DNA of 64,000 bases from Gloeophyllum trabeum ATCC 11539. Taxonomy: Eukaryota > Basidiomycota > Agaricomycetes > Gloeophyllales > Gloeophyllaceae. The position numbers and the translations under genes were made by a program. The stretch spans positions 1,784,361 through 1,848,360 of the forward strand of contig NW_006920414.1 of NCBI RefSeq assembly GCF_000344685.1. Reading direction: 5' to 3'. Shown piece after piece: positions 11,531 through 23,300 of the stretch. The notes under the pieces were generated by a model. The model worked only from the letters and a program-made list of their open reading frames with translations. It had not been told where the DNA came from and ran no database searches. Each line of letters starts with the position of its first letter. The stretch's first letter is position 1.

Positions 11531-12910
11531 TCATGATGCCGCCATGATCGCTTGCGTCTTCAGACTAGCTTCTAGCAAGGCCTGCTCGAACCCATGGAGT
11601 TGTTCTTGCACGACCTTTCTACCGTCAAGCCTTCTCCGTGCACCAGGGGAACGGGTTGTAGGCGTGCCAGGAACACTGTTCTCCCCATCCTGAATTCCGG
11701 CTTCCCACCTCTCGATCCTTAACCGACTCTGCTCTGCACTATCCCACTCCGTCCTCCAGCCTCCAATCTTGTTCTTCAGGGCGCGAATCTTTCGGCCAGT
11801 CTCCGCCGTGGCGGCACTGTTGATCTGAGTGTGCTCGGAGATCGTGGTCAGGGACGAGACAAGAGATGCTGTGAATGTCCGCAAATGTGTTAATTGAGCG
11901 ATGGCTTTCGCGGGCGTGGGAGGACCGACGACAAGTGGTGGAGGAGGGAATGTATCTTTGACTGCGGGGGTTTGAGGATCTGCATCATCGTCCTCGTCCT
12001 CATCACCTAAGTGATTGCGATCCGGGTCCGTCTCCCAATCGTTATTGTAGGACGATTGTGACTCTTCCACCACAGCTCTGAGTGCCTTTTCAGTTGGCTT
12101 GGGGGCTTCGGTGGAGAAAGGCTTGTCGAACAGATCATCATCCAAAGGTTCCCATTCGTCCAGCTGACCCAAGACGTCGTTGCCGTTTACCTCCCCAGCG
12201 ATCTTCCTGAATTCACGGTCGTATTCCAGCAACGCCCGCACTTGCCCCTCCCGATCTCGAGCAGTTTCGTTAATTCGACGTATGATATCCGAGGCAAATT
12301 TCTCTAGTGGGGGAAGGGTATGGGAGGCGCTCATGTCTGAGTCGATCCCTCGCAGGTGAGATAAGAACTTCTCCGTCTTCTCGAGATCATGGGCAAGTAC
12401 GTCCATGGCATCTTGCTCTGGCTTAGGCCTCCGCCGCCGAGTAGATACGGGACTGCCGAAGGAAGGGTCGATCTCCGAAGGGATGTCTACTGACAATGCC
12501 GGAGGTGTCACCGCACGCGGTGGTCCCAAGGGTTCCGAGCCTAGCTGGTCAGCGGGCTCTGTCGACCCATCAACAGCAGGCTCCGCTCCTTCAGGTTCCT
12601 CGTCTATACCCTCGGCACCTTCATCATATTCAATCCCAAACTCCTCCGCCAGTAGCTTGGAGCCAGTACTAGGCTCTGGCATCAGTGCCACAGCAAGTTC
12701 GTGCGCCAGCGAATGCCTGCCATTCCCGTTAGCAGCGCTTTCGTCCATTGCCTCTGCGAGGCTGGAAGATCCTCCTCGTAATGAAGCTGTAGACCGACGA
12801 GGCAATATGCTCTGTCGAGAAGGGGATCGGCGAGGAGACAGCGTGCTTGTTTTAGGATGCAGTCTTGAGCTTGAGAACACATCGTCGTCGTAGTTATCCG
12901 GGACCGGCAT
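11531..12910 (-). CDS. Unknown intronless 459-residue protein with acidic middle and coiled-coil C-terminus
   Basis: A single uninterrupted exon, unusual in this intron-rich window. I do not recognise a named family. The N-terminus is Ser/Arg/Pro-rich (SRLHPKTSTLSPRRSPSR). A compact block SLAHELAVALMPEP followed by EEFGIEYDEGAEGIDEEPEG looks conserved rather than random. Residues about 150-260 contain a helical stretch (QDAMDVLAHDLEKTEKFLSH and DIIRRINETARDREGQVRAL). An Asp/Glu tract (GDEDEDDDADP) follows, and the last 110 residues look coiled coil (LRTFTASLVSSLTTISEHTQ, TGRKIRALKNKIGGWRTEWD). There is no signal peptide or membrane segment. The composition suggests a cytoskeletal, kinetochore-type or trafficking adaptor, but that is a guess. 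The start is the first ATG of the frame. Confidence 0.75.
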   Translation of the reverse strand: MPVPDNYDDDVFSSSRLHPKTSTLSPRRSPSRQSILPRRSTASLRGGSSSLAEAMDESAANGNGRHSLAHELAVALMPEPSTGSKLLAEEFGIEYDEGAEGIDEEPEGAEPAVDGSTEPADQLGSEPLGPPRAVTPPALSVDIPSEIDPSFGSPVSTRRRRPKPEQDAMDVLAHDLEKTEKFLSHLRGIDSDMSASHTLPPLEKFASDIIRRINETARDREGQVRALLEYDREFRKIAGEVNGNDVLGQLDEWEPLDDDLFDKPFSTEAPKPTEKALRAVVEESQSSYNNDWETDPDRNHLGDEDEDDDADPQTPAVKDTFPPPPLVVGPPTPAKAIAQLTHLRTFTASLVSSLTTISEHTQINSAATAETGRKIRALKNKIGGWRTEWDSAEQSRLRIERWEAGIQDGENSVPGTPTTRSPGARRRLDGRKVVQEQLHGFEQALLEASLKTQAIMAAS

Positions 12911-13158
12911 AGTAATGAGCGGGTTGTTTTACAGCTGCGAGAATTAGTGAACGTTGGACAGACAAGACTGAGTGAAGTCGTAATGGACGGCGGTCACGGT
13001 CGCGTCGGTGGCAACTCGGTAAACAGTCACTACGGAGACTGCGCAGCGGCTCCGAAGACTCCGGCTTCGGGGATTGTGGCTGGTGCGCACATACCGCATG
13101 AAATGAAGCTGTCCGCGCATGGCTTCATATTTACAACACCAGTAGTAGCTAAAATGAT

Positions 13159-16100
13159 CTAAGGCCAGGGCGACTGGCCTGGAGGTACAGCTAATGCGGC
13201 TGCATGAGGGAAATGAGCGTTCAGGAAAGAAACCACGTCCGACTTGGTCATCATGCCCGTTAATTTCCCCGACTGGGTAAAGAGGACATGACGCAGGCTC
13301 TACGCCGTGTTGAGTATGAGCGAATTCGAATATGAGAGGATTAAAAAGTTCTCACCAGTTTTTGGAACATGTTGACAACGAGCTCCTGAGGCACCTCCTT
13401 CCGGAGCTGCAATACCGCTTTTTCGAGGACAGGGGAAAGATCGGCGGACCCAGGATCCTCAGACCTAATCGGTAGGAAGGAACATATCTGCTCTGATTGC
13501 TCGGTGGCAGCTCCCGTAGATCTGTATGAGTCTGATTTGCATTTAGTATTGCGGGGAAGACCGAAGTATGCAGCGGACAACATACTGAGGAACGCTCGCA
13601 GTCTATCGCGGATAGCGTATCCTAGCAATTGTCCTTCCTGAACTACAGGGAAGCCGTGAAATTCGTGGGCCTTCAAGAGAGCATCTGAAAGCGACAAATT
13701 ATAGCGGACGGGCGTGCGACGTTCAACTCCATACGCACCAAGTTCCTTCAATGTGCACTTGCGGTTCTCGATCACGACTAATTCGTCCACAGGTCTCATG
13801 ACTTGCGCCGCAACCTCGCCCTGATCCTTATACTCGACTGACGGTAACCATGGATAGCGCCTCATCGCAATCCAGGCCGTGTATATACCCCCTTCGCCAA
13901 AGGCATCCCCCACCCATTTAGATACCATCACGGATATCATGATGGGTAAGACGTGTGATAGTGCGCCGGTGAGCTACAGCGAGATTAATGTCAAGACATC
14001 GAGGATAATCGGAAGACGTACCTCGAACAGGATTACTACGAGCGAAACTACAGATTGATGGGGATGGTAGAATGAGCAACAGGACGAGTTATCAGTGGAT
14101 GTGATATGCGTACTGGTCATCCGAGTAACACCGCCTAGCATTGCAGAAGCGCCTATAACGGCATAGAAACCCGGTGAGATACATCGCACTGTAGGATCGG
14201 GAGGGCACGAGGAGAAGATCCAAGACGTTGGATGCGCTCGATACATCCCTTGCCTTTGGGCGACTTAGTCAGACATGAATAAACAGCATTCACTACGACA
14301 TACGTCAAGAGGCCTACTGCTCGGCCCAGTGAAGCTCCTATCGCAATGGTTGGGAGGAATATACCAGCAGGGACCTTGACAAGTTCCAGCGTCATACACA
14401 TTAACTCAAGCGACTAAGCCGTAAATTTCTCACCATCATTCCAAATGTCCATGCAGTCAACCCGATCTTCACAGTTGCAGTGAGTGTAAGAAGAAAGACA
14501 TTCCTCCACATAGCGACAGGACTATGCCCAGATGCCTGAGTATCCAACACGAGGACGCCTTGGTACTAGACTTACTTGCACAATCCATGATAATCGCCTT
14601 TACTTGCATCACACTCCTGGAATAAATTTGCCACAAGTTCTGAGGACTGCACCCTAGAACGAGATATAAATGGTGGGTTACCGAGTACAAGACGACATAT
14701 GTTACACACCTGAGGAATACTACAAGATAGCTGATGGCGGCAGTGATAGCGCTTACACCTATCACCTCCAAGACCGGCCACTCGTGCATGATACTGTTCC
14801 TTCGGTATACGGCGGCTGCAACATTCAGCTTTATTAAGAGGGACCCCAAAATGCCCTGAAAGAAAAAGATGTCGTTTGAACACAGTCATTCTCGACCCGT
14901 ACGACTTACACCGATTACGCCCAAGAAGAGCCAGGGAACCTGAATCGTTCAGGTCCTCCATTGTTATCAGTGCCCGGAGCAAGCAAGTCATACACATACC
15001 AGCTCGAAGGCGCGCCATGTGTCACTGCCGCTGGTTACCTACGCGAGCCCAGGAATTGCTGAAAGGACCCTTCGATGGTGATAAAACAACTTACCTGAAA
15101 CAGGACCAATTTTGACGTGCCGAAGGGATCGACATATTGCAGCGAGACTGCGGCGATCACAGACGTGACAAATCCTCGCCAGATAACCTCAGTCTCGTTG
15201 GCGAAAGTCTCCAATTCTAAGACCGCACGGAAGCACTGTCAGCAGAGGAATGCGGAGAATCGTTCCAAGAGTCGCACCTTCTAACCCAAACAGAACACCG
15301 CCCAAAGGGCTACCAAATGCCACGGATACACCAGCGGCCGCGGCTGCAGCTAGCAATTTGCGTTTCTGAGCTAAGCGACGAGTTTTAGTTATGCATTCTC
15401 ACCCTCCCCTCCCTGAAGCATTCGAACTCACCTTCGTTATGGCGGAATTGGGGGAAGAAGCCGGACAGATTGTAGGCCATACAGCACGCCACATGAACCA
15501 GGGGACCCTGAAAATGATGGGTAAGACGCACTGAACAGTACGCAAACGTCAGTGCCCAGCGACAACACTAACGATACTGACCTCTTTCCCGAGGGACAGG
15601 CCAGAAGCGACGGAGAGAGCCAGCCCGACTCCCTTAATCAGGAGCGTCCATGGGCTCAAGAATGCGTCTAGCACGTAACCTCCTAGTATCTGCACAGAAA
15701 TCATGTGGGTCCAGCAGCAATGCAACGCAAAAGACACTGACAGCCTTAATTTCGGGGACTACAGGACGGAAGCACAGTCAAATATCTATCCACTCTCAAA
15801 ATATAACGAGAGGGGACGTACTTCCAGTGTGGAACGCGCTGAACCGGGTGTCAGTGTCCTGTAAAAAGACTCCGAAGACTCGACATACTACGGCGCATAG
15901 GTCTGCACTAAAATCGCGGCACTTCCTGCGAAGACGACCTATAATGCTTCGTTGTACTGGAGGGAATCGTTCTACCTGAGTCATGTCACTTACAGCCAGG
16001 GCCATGTAAACGAAAGATTGTAGCAGAGATTGGCCCAGAATGGAATGTACACTAAACCATTCGGACCAAGTCCGCCATTCCGTGCAGATTTCACCCGCTG

Positions 16101-16740
16101 ATAATGATTTTCCAGCGTTGGTAGACGACATGGTCCAATTTATAGACGACGACGTACGGTCTAAGCCGCTACAGCAAGCTACTTGATTGTAAAAGAATCC
16201 ATAGGAGCAACGACCTTCCCGAAGGTCTCCTAGCCTTTGATATGCGACGTAACACAACGGATGAGAAGGCACAGCAGAAGAACGAACCAGCGTACCATTT
16301 GACTAAGACATCTAACGAAGCACCAGTGACTCCCACTCCAATGCCAGTAGCTACTATGACGAACCACATCTTCATGGTGTCCAGGGTCGGCAGAAGAATG
16401 CCCTTAGCACCGCGTTGGCTTCTCAGTCTGTTCTTCCTCTGGCGTTCCAAGTTCTCTTCGTACAGCCAGTCAATGGTGCTGCCATCACGATACGTATGCG
16501 GCGGACGCTTGGGATCTGGGCTGTCCGTCCACTGTGACAGTTCTGAGTTCAAGGCTTGCAATTCGGAATCATGTGATTCAGACGCAGAAAACCAGGCAGG
16601 GGAGACGCTAATAACGCAGAACAGGAACATAAAACATTCATGTCTTGACTTCAGCGGTAAATAGAGATCCCTGCGCACCGGGCATTCTCCCAATCTCTGT
16701 CGGACAAGTCAGATTCAAGGTGAGCGCCTTCCGTAGCCAT
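13159..16740 (-). CDS. CLC family chloride transporter (probable H+/Cl- exchanger)
   Basis: Voltage-gated chloride channel/antiporter family, closest in motifs to fungal Gef1-type proteins of Golgi/endosome/vacuole membranes. Exon 1 starts at the ATG 16738-16740 (MATEGAHLESDLSDRDWENA) and joins to VSPAWFSASESH; then TYRDGSTIDWLYEENLERQR, the usual fungal CLC N-terminus. Filter region: GLSLGKEGPLVHVACC carries the gating glutamate, and AFGSPLGGVLFGLEELET carries the second glutamate that marks proton-coupled exchangers rather than channels. Later VPAGIFLPTIAIGASLGRA (third filter segment). Two C-terminal CBS domains: GEVAAQVMRPVDELVVIE and LRHVLFTQSGKLTGMMTKSD, ending at QSPWP. More than a dozen short introns; about 750-800 residues expected. 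In yeast, Gef1 supports copper loading by Ccc2; a CCC2-like gene lies at 57866 in this window, too far away to count as a cluster. Confidence 0.92.
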
Positions 16741-17134
16741 CAATGTATTAGGGTGTCCTTTGTGCCGAGTCAGAGATGCTCCGCGGCTGCCTTCTCTTCT
16801 TCTTCAAGTTCTTGCGGTCAGTGCAGTGTATGTCTGTCAGCCGCGTGTATGTAGTGCGTTAAGTACACTGTGGCAAGACGCGTTTGTGGCGCGCTGAGTT
16901 TGCCGGCGATCATCCGCTTCGCTTCGGTCCTTACCGGGTGCGCCAAACTCGGACCCACAACTTCTCGCCTTCGCAAAATCCGTCAGACATGACATTGTTC
17001 CAATCCTACCCTACATTCCGTTTAAAGTTATGATCTTGTAACACGAATACACCCCCAAATATGCAGGCGAAAAAGAAGGGACCGCGGAGTCCGTACAACG
17101 ACACATGAACAAAAACAAAGTGGCCTTCAAAACC

Positions 17135-19522
17135 TCAGTAGAGCATTACGGTGTCGAAGACAAAGTTGGGGGACCTAAGATGAGGCAATCAATTTCGCTC
17201 CCGTATCCGATTGCGGCACACGCACAGGTACTGGCTGCCAGATGAGCCTGAAATGACGGAGATGATAATGGTGTTCGAGCCTTTCACTAATCAAGGGTAA
17301 GATACCGTTCCATACACGAATGACAGGAGAGCATGATGAAACATACCGAGGACGCCATCGGCTTTGAACAGGGAAAGAGACGGGTCAGTGTCGAGAAATG
17401 TCACCAGGAGTCACAAGACGCCTTACGAATGCTAACGGTGTAAGCGATGTTCTAGGAACAAGATTTGAGGTCGCCACTCCGGTAACTGTAAAGGAAAGAC
17501 AACGCGACGTACATTTCCTCTCCAAGTGCCTCGAGTAACCCCCCTCGAATCCGGTTGGCTGGGAGCCCCAGGGTTGGGGCCTAAGTGCTCGTCAGTGAAA
17601 CCACATAACACAGGAACGATAGACAACACGTACCATCCCAGTCGTTCACCTTCACATGCGGTCGACCGCCGGCGAACGCGAGTGTGGTACCAATAAGTAG
17701 AGTCCTCGCCCCGAGCTGCGAGCTCGTTAGGGTCGCGCTGATAGTGACGGTCCCAATGTCTTTGAACACTGCCATGGGGAAATACCCTGTGCCTTGTGAA
17801 ATAGTGACAGTTCTGACCCAATCGTGCATACGGCCATCAGAAGGGCTACGAAGATATTTAGGATGCAATTGACACCGTTAAATCCTCCGCTTACTGCATG
17901 GTCTCAATCATGCTGCGCGTCGAGAGGGTGTCAGGGCTCCAGAATATCGGGAGGCAAATGTACAGTGACACTTACTCGGCATTCAGCATACCCTTCGGCG
18001 TCCCGTCATAATCTCCGAACTGGAATATCGGACTGTGCGATGCCAGAGTACTGGCAATATTGGCCGTAACCGTCTTCCCAACCTGAACCGTGACGCTAAA
18101 AGTAGCGACAGCCAGTTCTCCCTGATACAGCGTCTGCGTGTACGTTCCGGGTTTCATCTTCGGCGACGTGAACCCGCCGCTCGAGTCCGCTTGCACCCAA
18201 TACTGAGCAGCGGAGTTTGCCCAGCCGAGTACGATGGGCAAGCCGCTCTGTACGCCGGTTGCAGTCCCTTTGACGTATCCGCGGTTCGCGAAGGTGGTCT
18301 GACCCTTTATGTCTAATCCTTCCCAAAAATCGAGGTCAACAGCAGTAGAAGGCGTAGACCCGGAGGTGAATTGCAACAGGTAAGGGCCGTGCAAGCCCTG
18401 TCGGTAGTCCTCAGTTTGTACATGTCCTATGAGGATGAGTCAGTCGATTAGCGGCTGGGAGAGGATGGGAATAAATACCGGAGTTCATGTAGAAGTAGAC
18501 TTCTTGCTGGTCGCCGCCTTGGTTGTCAATGTCTCTGAAGAAAGGTCCACCGGATGAAGTTTCATAGCTGTATCCAGGTATGATCATGAATACACCGATA
18601 CCACTCCCAGTGGCGCCATGTACTTGATCTTCGATGAATCGTTTGGAGGAATAGACTATAGGATTGGAATGTCATTAACAAAGTGGCACATGGCCACTCC
18701 ACATCCTACATTTACTCCGAGTCTGGCTGCCGACCTCGAAAACGTCCGAGCCTTCGATAGCAGTGCCGCCCTTGATATCGGATTGGGTCGGACCAGTGGT
18801 AACCGTAGCGCGGTTGAGGCGGGCGATGAATCTGAGTTCGCCCACCGAGGGCTCCGCAGTGGTGCTAGCCAGAAATGAGAGAAATTCGCAGGAAATAAGG
18901 GAAAGTGCAAACTAAGTAGCCATGTGGACTGCGGCAGTCTTGTACTGAGCGACAATATACTGCGTCTTTTGGGATAAGATGAGTCTGGTTCCGTGGGATC
19001 AACATGGCAATGCCACAAACCAAGGTGCTTGTCTCGCAGGTAATTTTGATGTAATTACCGATCTTCGTCCAGGACACTGTGGCGGAGCCAAGCCCAGAGG
19101 ACTAGTTCGACTGAGATTGTGCCAGATCTTGAGCTAGATAATACGTACAATCTGAGAGTATTTACTCTGGTGAGCAATTGGTCAGTATGGTGCACGACTT
19201 GAAGTTCGAGAATTCCCGTGAGTAGCAGGTACCTGGTCCTGAGCCTCGATGCCATTGTAGTTCAAAGATGTTATGTCTATCGGACGAAGCAGGGAGTATA
19301 TTATAGCACAGACGATCAGAGTGCGCGGTACTTACCGCAGTTCTGATTATTGACGGTGAAAACGAGGCCACCGGCGGTGTCCACGACGTAAGAATTTCCG
19401 GAGACAGTCAGCCCAAAGCTCCTCGCTACGAGGTGAGGCTCTGTTTTGTTTCCCGACAGTGGTGCTCCCCGCGCGTAAAGCACGATTGCCAAAAGGGTAA
19501 ATAGGGCAGAGAACATCTGCAT
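17135..19522 (-). CDS. Secreted rhamnogalacturonan lyase, PL4 family
   Basis: Polysaccharide lyase that cleaves the rhamnogalacturonan I backbone of pectin by beta-elimination outside the cell. N-terminal signal peptide [19 protein letters not shown] followed by APLSG. Early part has [20 protein letters not shown], typical of the PL4 N-terminal beta-sandwich domain; the middle has [20 protein letters not shown] and [20 protein letters not shown], strongly family-like; then a fibronectin-III-like domain ([19 protein letters not shown]) and a C-terminal carbohydrate-binding-type domain with HVKVNDWDG and [15 protein letters not shown] final intron (acceptor just before [12 protein letters not shown]) gives the stop at 17135-17137. 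I did not map the catalytic Lys/His. Many short introns. The presence of this gene suggests a plant-matter degrading fungus. Confidence 0.9.
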
Positions 19523-20390
19523 CTCGGCGGAGCGTCACAGAGGAGCAGACAAGCGGGGCCTCCTGGTGAGTCGGTGCCCACCAAAATCGAGCGCGGGGTA
19601 CGCAGCATTTAAGCACGCTGCAATGCCAGTGCTGGAAGTCATGAGCCCGGGTCTTCGCGATGAACGGATGGTAAGCTTCGGGTGTCCGCCAAGCGACCGG
19701 GCAGTTCCCAATCGCGCTCGAGGTATTGTTTTGTATCGCTATGGTACCTTGTGGGACCTTGCCGCGACTCCCGTAGAGCTCAAGCTCACCCGGGTAGGAA
19801 GACGGACCGCTCGTGATGACAAGGCTCATGACTGCTCGGTCGCACGCCCAGTTCGTTCACCGGCACCGATAAAACGCACTCGAGAAGCTCGGACGGACGC
19901 CCTCATCAAAGCTTCCGTCCACGCCTGACACAAATGTCGATTTGAACGCGTGTCGCAAGGGGAGAGATACAACGTACGGGCCGTGGTTATTCTTCTGCGA
20001 CGGGCCGTAAAATTGAATAAATTGAACGCCGCCGGGGAAACCTGGATAACCAACGTGTTCCCATGATTGACCGTTAACGAGCTCTCCCGCTGGCTTTCAC
20101 TTCCATCGTCGAAGTTGTGCGATGCTGATCAGATGCTACGACCATAGCTGGCACTATTTGTGGCCCACGTTCTGTCCAGAGGACCACCGGCAACAGGACT
20201 AATCTACCGACAAGTGACAACACTAAATAGATCATTGACATGATGTACATCCCGTGGCCGGAAGTATTCCTCCGACGCATTTCCTAGTGTCCTGCTCAGA
20301 GTACCAAGTGCTCGTCTAGTCTCCATCTAGGTCACTGCAAACCCTCCGAGTCTGCAGATACCATACGCCCGTACCACGGCTATGACGCTC
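19523..20390. other. Intergenic, upstream of the PL4 lyase gene
   Basis: About 870 bp between the PL4 start and the stop of the large helicase gene on the same strand. Overlapping short frames on both strands carry no recognisable domain. It should hold the lyase promoter and the helicase 3' UTR. I see no repeat family or RNA gene. Confidence 0.5.
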
Positions 20391-23300
20391 TCACCAAACA
20401 TCATTGAAAAGGTCCGACTCGTCGTCCAGGACTAGCTGCGGCAAAGGCTCCCGCTTGGGCTGTTGCTTGCGTCGCTCTTCTCTCTCTAGGGCACGATCCA
20501 ATCTCTTATCGCAGTTCTCTACCACGCCAAGGGGTTGCCTCTGATCACGGATTTCATGAACCAGTCGTTGGATGTCCGACATGCGTGCGACGAGCGATGA
20601 CGCGTTGGATTGGCGATGGAAGTCAGACTTCGGCTGCAGCTCCTTCTGCAAATCGATGACTTGTCGAAGGAGATTCCTGGGAACCGTCAGTGAGCGACAT
20701 CTACAAAGAATATGAGCCGTATAGCGTACCTGAAATGCGTCATCTGTTCGCTGGTTTCCTCCAACTCTTGGTGTTGCGCTTTCTTAAATCTCTTCTTGGC
20801 CCCATCTTTCCCCAACGAAGCGTATGAATAGAGAACTTCAAGGCAAAGCAGCGCATGCACGAATGGACCCAAGAAAAGGGACCGGTAGCGCTTCTCCATT
20901 GAGTCGGTAGACTGTGCAATATCCGAGCAGGCCCTCCAGAGACGACCAGTCCGAGTAGACAGGCAGGCGTCCAACATCCTTTGTCGTCGGCGAACGTTCC
21001 GGTATGCGGTTTGGATGATCGTGACAGCTCGAATCCTTTCAGGCGTGATCGTATTAGCCCAAGTATATTCTCCGCCAATGTCCTCGTTTGCTTCCAAGCC
21101 TTCCTCGACTATGTCAGGAGCAACCTCCTCCGGTATATCCTGCAGGTCTTCTTCGGCGTCGTCAGCGGGAGCAGCCGGTCCTTCCGATATGCCTTCCCTT
21201 ATCCCAGGTACCGACGCCCGAGGCGTGAATGACTCGGCATTAGGCCTTAATAACGCTGGTTCGCTAGAGCCCGACGTAACGAGCAGTAAGTTGCAGATGT
21301 CGTCGACATTCTTGTAGACGAGTTTTTGTACATTCTGCAATACGGATCGGGATGGGGCGGGGTGTCGCACATCATGTAATTGTACCAGCCGGTCCGGAAG
21401 TCTGATGCCTTCACGGGTGGTACTGAACGCTCCTCTCAGAACTCGGGTGAGACCCTCCCATGTTGTGGCCTCGAAGTATCTATAGTACTTAGTTTTTAAA
21501 ACCTGTTTCACGTTTACTTAGTAAGATCGTACCTGGCACAAAGGGCGGGTAAGACGTAGTTTGGTTTCCGTGAGACGATGTCTCTCAATATCTGATCCCT
21601 GAGCTTATCGTCACGGACGTTGTATCCGACTTGGTTGGAAGTTATTCACTGGGACACTTCATTCTAATCGTGAATACTTACGCAAACACATGCATCTGCA
21701 ACTAGTACGGGTAAGTGCAGCTCGTCTAGTCGAGGCGGGAATGATTACTTACATACGAGCTATGAAAGCGTTCTTCACTTGACCCCCACAGTTTGAGAAA
21801 TCTCTGCCCTCAAAGATAAATCGCGCTGGTTTCGCTCGTGAGCGACGTTGGATAAACAACACCATATACAGAACGCACATCTTTGGCCAGCGAAGATGAT
21901 ATGATCCAACATCGATACCATTGCCTCGCTGAACTCCCGTAAGTAACGAGTGTCTTTCCACTGCATGTCCGCAATTGTAGGCATAAGCGTCAGGAGCCAG
22001 TTCCGAGGAAGAGTGACACCGTGCAGGGTATGTTTGTTTCCGTTTTGGTAATTGCGACACAGCACGAGAGTGCCGCACAGACTCTCCATGAAATTACACA
22101 AGAGATTGACGTCCATGGGCACATTCATCTTTCCTGCCTCACTTGATTTCATATTTTAGATTACGGCTCCGTGGACAGAAATTCAAAGCTCACCGCAAGA
22201 ACAAGGTCCCTGCAAGCGTGGAAGTCCTTTCAGTGTTTTCCAAGAACCGCAGGAGACGTAGGGGCGATGCAGACAACCTAGAACACCCCTCTGTAAAGTG
22301 TTTGACGGTTGGCGCTCGGGATAGGTACTGACAGGCCTGAGCACCATCAACGAAATAGGTAAGGCTAGCTGCCCAGGCAAAGTTTACAAGGAACTCGTCT
22401 TGCATGGCATCGAGGCGGGGGGAAAAGAAGACCTGTAAACAGTGCCTTAGAGCCGTAATGGCGGTGCGGGCCTCCGGAATTTGTGAACGTTCCAAGTCTG
22501 ATATGCCGCCTAAGAGAGGGTGGGAGGGATACAAAGCCTCATGTAGTCGAAGCAACACAGCTCTGCAAGCACAAAAGTGAGAACAGGCGGGGCGGTCCTG
22601 GGACGCAGCTCACATACCGCTGCCTCTGCACTCTGCACTCTGTGGTGCATGGTATGAAGTGCAAATTACTCAGAACCAATACCTGCTGCAGACATAAGCG
22701 CACCCGAGTGTTGTAGGCATCTGCCCTCAGGCGTGAGGTGGGGACGTGGTCTTTGGGACAGACATCCTCGGCGTTGCAGCGTCCAAACGCGACGAGCGCC
22801 AGACAAGGACGTAAGGCCTTGAGTTCCTGCCAATGATTATCTTCCTCGAGCACAATATCAAGGGCATAACCAGCTAGCGAGTGCTTGTAAAGACCAAGGA
22901 ATTGCGCCTCGGAAAGCCGAATGCCATCGTCATTCGACCCTAGTACACGAGACTTCTTCCGTGAAGATACCTTGTGGAAAAATGTACCTTTTGGCAGGAG
23001 GACGGATCCCTGCGGCTCGAGTCGAAATCCGAACAATTTGGAGATGGATTTACTGATATGCGGGGCTTGGTGAGTAGCGACATGGCGCAAGAGCTCTGTG
23101 TAGGTGACGAAACTGGAGAGAAACCCACTTGCTTCCTTTGCCGACATTGTGGGTATTAAGGAGCATGGACGAAATACGTGAGTAAAACACAAGAAGGCGG
23201 CAGCCTTCAAGTTGCTCCTGGCCAGCATGTGGCCCAGTCGCTCCAGACTGACGTAGTCACCAGAACTGATAGCTTTGAACATACGCATCTTATAGCCTGT

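Noticed and set aside
16880..16960. Inverted GAGTTTG/CAAACTC pair near the CLC start
   Set aside because: Only seven matching bases with a long loop; could be chance and no function can be tied to it.
19347..19829. 160-codon minus-strand ORF overlapping the PL4 start
   Set aside because: It overlaps the clear signal-peptide exon of the lyase in another frame and contains no recognisable domain.
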